Shown one piece after another: positions 14,584 through 15,756 of a stretch of 15,756 bases of DNA (its first letter is position 1; each line of letters starts with the position of its first letter). Both the position numbers and the translations under genes were made by a program. Origin of the DNA: a bacterium. GTDB taxonomy: Bacteria > UBP15 > UBA6099 > JAJRTR01. The notes beneath the pieces are model-generated. The model was not told where the DNA came from. It worked only from the letters and a program-made list of their open reading frames with translations, and did no database searches. The stretch is taken from positions 1 through 15,756 of the forward strand of contig JAJRTR010000132.1 in the NCBI GenBank assembly GCA_024278215.1. The letters are read 5' to 3'.

Positions 14584-15159
14584 ATGCAGAAGACAATGAG
14601 CGCGACAATACACAAAAGCGGAACTGTCGGCAATAGAACATGCAGCTATGCGAATCTCCTGCGAAGGATTCTTTTCGCGTCGGTCGCCGCGCTGATGATT
14701 TTCGCAACAAGTGCTGTTGCTTCGGACACGGAAAATGTCGATGTCAGCATTGAGATACCGACGATATTCGTACTTGGATGGTCGGTACCCGGCACATCGA
14801 TTGACCTGACCGGAGCCAATGCCGTGACAGCCGCCGAATTCACCGCCGGATACAAAGACGGTATTTCGGGAGGCACATTGTCATTAACGGCAAATGATGT
14901 CTTCGACCTGACTGTGAAAGCAGTCTCCGATACCTTTCTCGGCGGCAGCGGAACAAAACCTGTATCTGAAATGATGGTCCGCATCGGCGGAGGCAGCTAT
15001 ATCCCCTTGAGCGGGACTTCCGAGGTCACCCTGATAAACGGCAATCCGCCCACATCCGGCGACAACAGAGACCTGGCCTATCGAATCGACCTTCTCGCGG
15101 ATGATACGCCGGGCGTCTACCAGACCACGCTCATATATACGATAAAGGCGCATATCTGA
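14584..15159 (+). CDS. Secreted beta-rich protein of unknown function, 191 aa
   Basis: I chose ATG at 14584 because GGAG (14574-14577) lies 6 bases before it; an in-frame ATG at 14572 has no such site. Residues 1-46 look like a Sec signal peptide with a long basic n-region, an apolar core at 29-42 and a likely cut after AVA (44-46). The mature part, about 145 residues, is Gly-, Thr- and Ser-rich and predicted beta. It ends with TPGVYQTTLIYTIKAHI, like the last strand of immunoglobulin-like surface or pilus-type subunits such as the spore coat U type. This resemblance is weak and not an assignment. The only Cys (residue 20) is in the signal region. It sits behind a sigma-54 promoter and 78 bp before a STAS gene. 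Confidence 0.85.
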   Translation: MQKTMSATIHKSGTVGNRTCSYANLLRRILFASVAALMIFATSAVASDTENVDVSIEIPTIFVLGWSVPGTSIDLTGANAVTAAEFTAGYKDGISGGTLSLTANDVFDLTVKAVSDTFLGGSGTKPVSEMMVRIGGGSYIPLSGTSEVTLINGNPPTSGDNRDLAYRIDLLADDTPGVYQTTLIYTIKAHI

Positions 15160-15237
15160 CACGCCGGGTACATTCCGCCCGCGCGGCGACCGGCTCATGA
15201 AAACCATAAATCAAAGAAAACGGAGGCAGACAAACAG

Positions 15238-15615
15238 ATGGAAACTTACAAGATGTCATCGGAGAGCGACTTCATAATAGTAAAACCGGAAGGTGAAATA
15301 ACGTCGCGAAGTTATCCCGAATTCGAACAGAAACTGGGCAGGTTGCTGTGTGAAGATGCAAAACTTCTGTTTGACATGAGTGCCGTAACGTTCATAAACA
15401 GTGTCGGGATAGTGTTCCTCCTGAGGATAGCCGGGATGGCTGAAAACAGTTGCGCTTATTTCACAATGTACAACCTGGCGGGCAATATCGAAAGAATCAT
15501 GCGCAGGCTGCAACTTCAGTCCGTTTTGAATGTAGCCGCGGATGCCGAAGCAGCTTTTATAAACATCGGTAATGCGATGGAAAGAGAACTGGCGGGCTGC
15601 TCGATTGCCGCATGA
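15238..15615 (+). CDS. STAS-domain protein, anti-sigma factor antagonist type, 125 aa
   Basis: ATG at 15238 follows GGAGG (15222-15226) with an 11-base spacer. The whole protein is one STAS domain: an N-terminal strand (FIIVKPEGEIT), then FDMSAVTFINSVGIVFLLR, and a C-terminal helical part (NIERIMRRLQLQSVLNV). In SpoIIAA and RsbV the phosphorylated Ser lies in a DSxG motif. Here it is N54-S55-V56-G57, so the Ser is kept and the preceding Asp is Asn. Such proteins bind anti-sigma kinases or act in partner-switching. No RsbW-type kinase or phosphatase is encoded in the window, so the partner is unknown. It probably shares the sigma-54 transcript of the secreted protein upstream. Confidence 0.9.
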   Translation: METYKMSSESDFIIVKPEGEITSRSYPEFEQKLGRLLCEDAKLLFDMSAVTFINSVGIVFLLRIAGMAENSCAYFTMYNLAGNIERIMRRLQLQSVLNVAADAEAAFINIGNAMERELAGCSIAA

Positions 15616-15681
15616 TTCGCTGGCCCCGCGCCGGCGCAATACGCGGGTTAACAGCCGGCCCCGGCATGAGTTTCATCAGAA

Positions 15682-15726
15682 GAGCCAATTGCAAAATTCT
15701 GATTCGGCTGCGGTCGGCTGCAATTG
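15682..15726 (-). repeat. 45-bp dispersed repeat, copy c
   Basis: This is the inverted partner of 1988-2032 (43 of 45 bases). Its GGCTC end also stops abruptly, here on the side facing the STAS gene. Together the two copies flank 2033-15681 as inverted repeats with the same end pointing inward. I see no target-site duplication outside them. Confidence 0.8.
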
Positions 15727-15756
15727 TCCATAGCCGCGTTGTCGGCACAAAATCAT

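Noticed and set aside
15623-15665. GC-rich hairpins (CCCGCG/CGCGGG and GCCGG/CCGGC) after the STAS gene, considered as a terminator
   Set aside because: There is no T-run on either strand and the second stem has a two-base loop, so an intrinsic terminator is not supported.
1-15756. CRISPR arrays, tRNA or rRNA genes, transposases, phage or toxin-antitoxin genes
   Set aside because: I looked for regularly spaced direct repeats, RNA-gene hallmarks and typical protein motifs and saw none.

Overview
The window reads as chromosomal DNA of a Gram-negative-type bacterium with a sigma-54 system. It has about 50% GC by eye, good Shine-Dalgarno sites, and many intergenic spacers filled with short structured repeats. 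The mix of DUF342/FapA-family proteins, multi-PAS hybrid kinases, stand-alone receivers, an HPt protein and a STAS protein, plus abundant palindromic repeats, resembles environmental lineages such as Planctomycetota, Omnitrophota or deep-subsurface candidate phyla. The phylum cannot be fixed from the sequence alone.

Layout. 1-498: non-coding, repeat-rich. 499-1365 (+): helical protein of unknown function. 1366-2053: non-coding, with a long hairpin, a structured repeat and one copy of a 45-bp repeat. 2054-3478 (+): multi-spanning membrane protein with a beta-rich, propeller-like C-terminal half, possibly frameshifted at its end. 3605-3682: nested inverted repeats that could fold as a three-way junction, between convergent genes. 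3705-5507 (-): DUF342/FapA protein fused to a receiver domain. 5968-12074 (+): tightly spaced four-gene operon encoding a second DUF342 protein, a membrane PAS4 hybrid histidine kinase with two receivers, a CheY-like receiver, and a receiver-HPt protein. 12075-12382: non-coding, with the second copy of the structured repeat, inverted relative to the first. 12383-14224 (-): two-gene operon of a cytosolic receiver-HisKA_3 kinase and a NarL/FixJ response regulator, behind a good sigma-70-type promoter. 14584-15615 (+): a secreted beta-rich protein and a STAS anti-sigma-antagonist-like protein, behind a near-consensus sigma-54 promoter. 15616-15756: non-coding, with a second 45-bp repeat copy facing the first.

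How it may work together (inference). The genes between 3705 and 14224 supply every step of a His-Asp-His-Asp phosphorelay: kinase His624, hybrid receivers D919 and D1041, HPt His186, and several terminal receivers. Seven receiver domains occur in the window. Only one receiver protein (12383-13033) binds DNA. Another output is a receiver fused to a DUF342 scaffold, divergent from an operon whose first gene is a receiver-less DUF342 paralogue. A phosphorelay acting on a FapA/DUF342 cell-envelope or polar protein is the most unusual proposal here. The sigma-54-type sites upstream of the DUF342 operon (imperfect) and the secreted-protein gene (near perfect) suggest the two units could be co-regulated.
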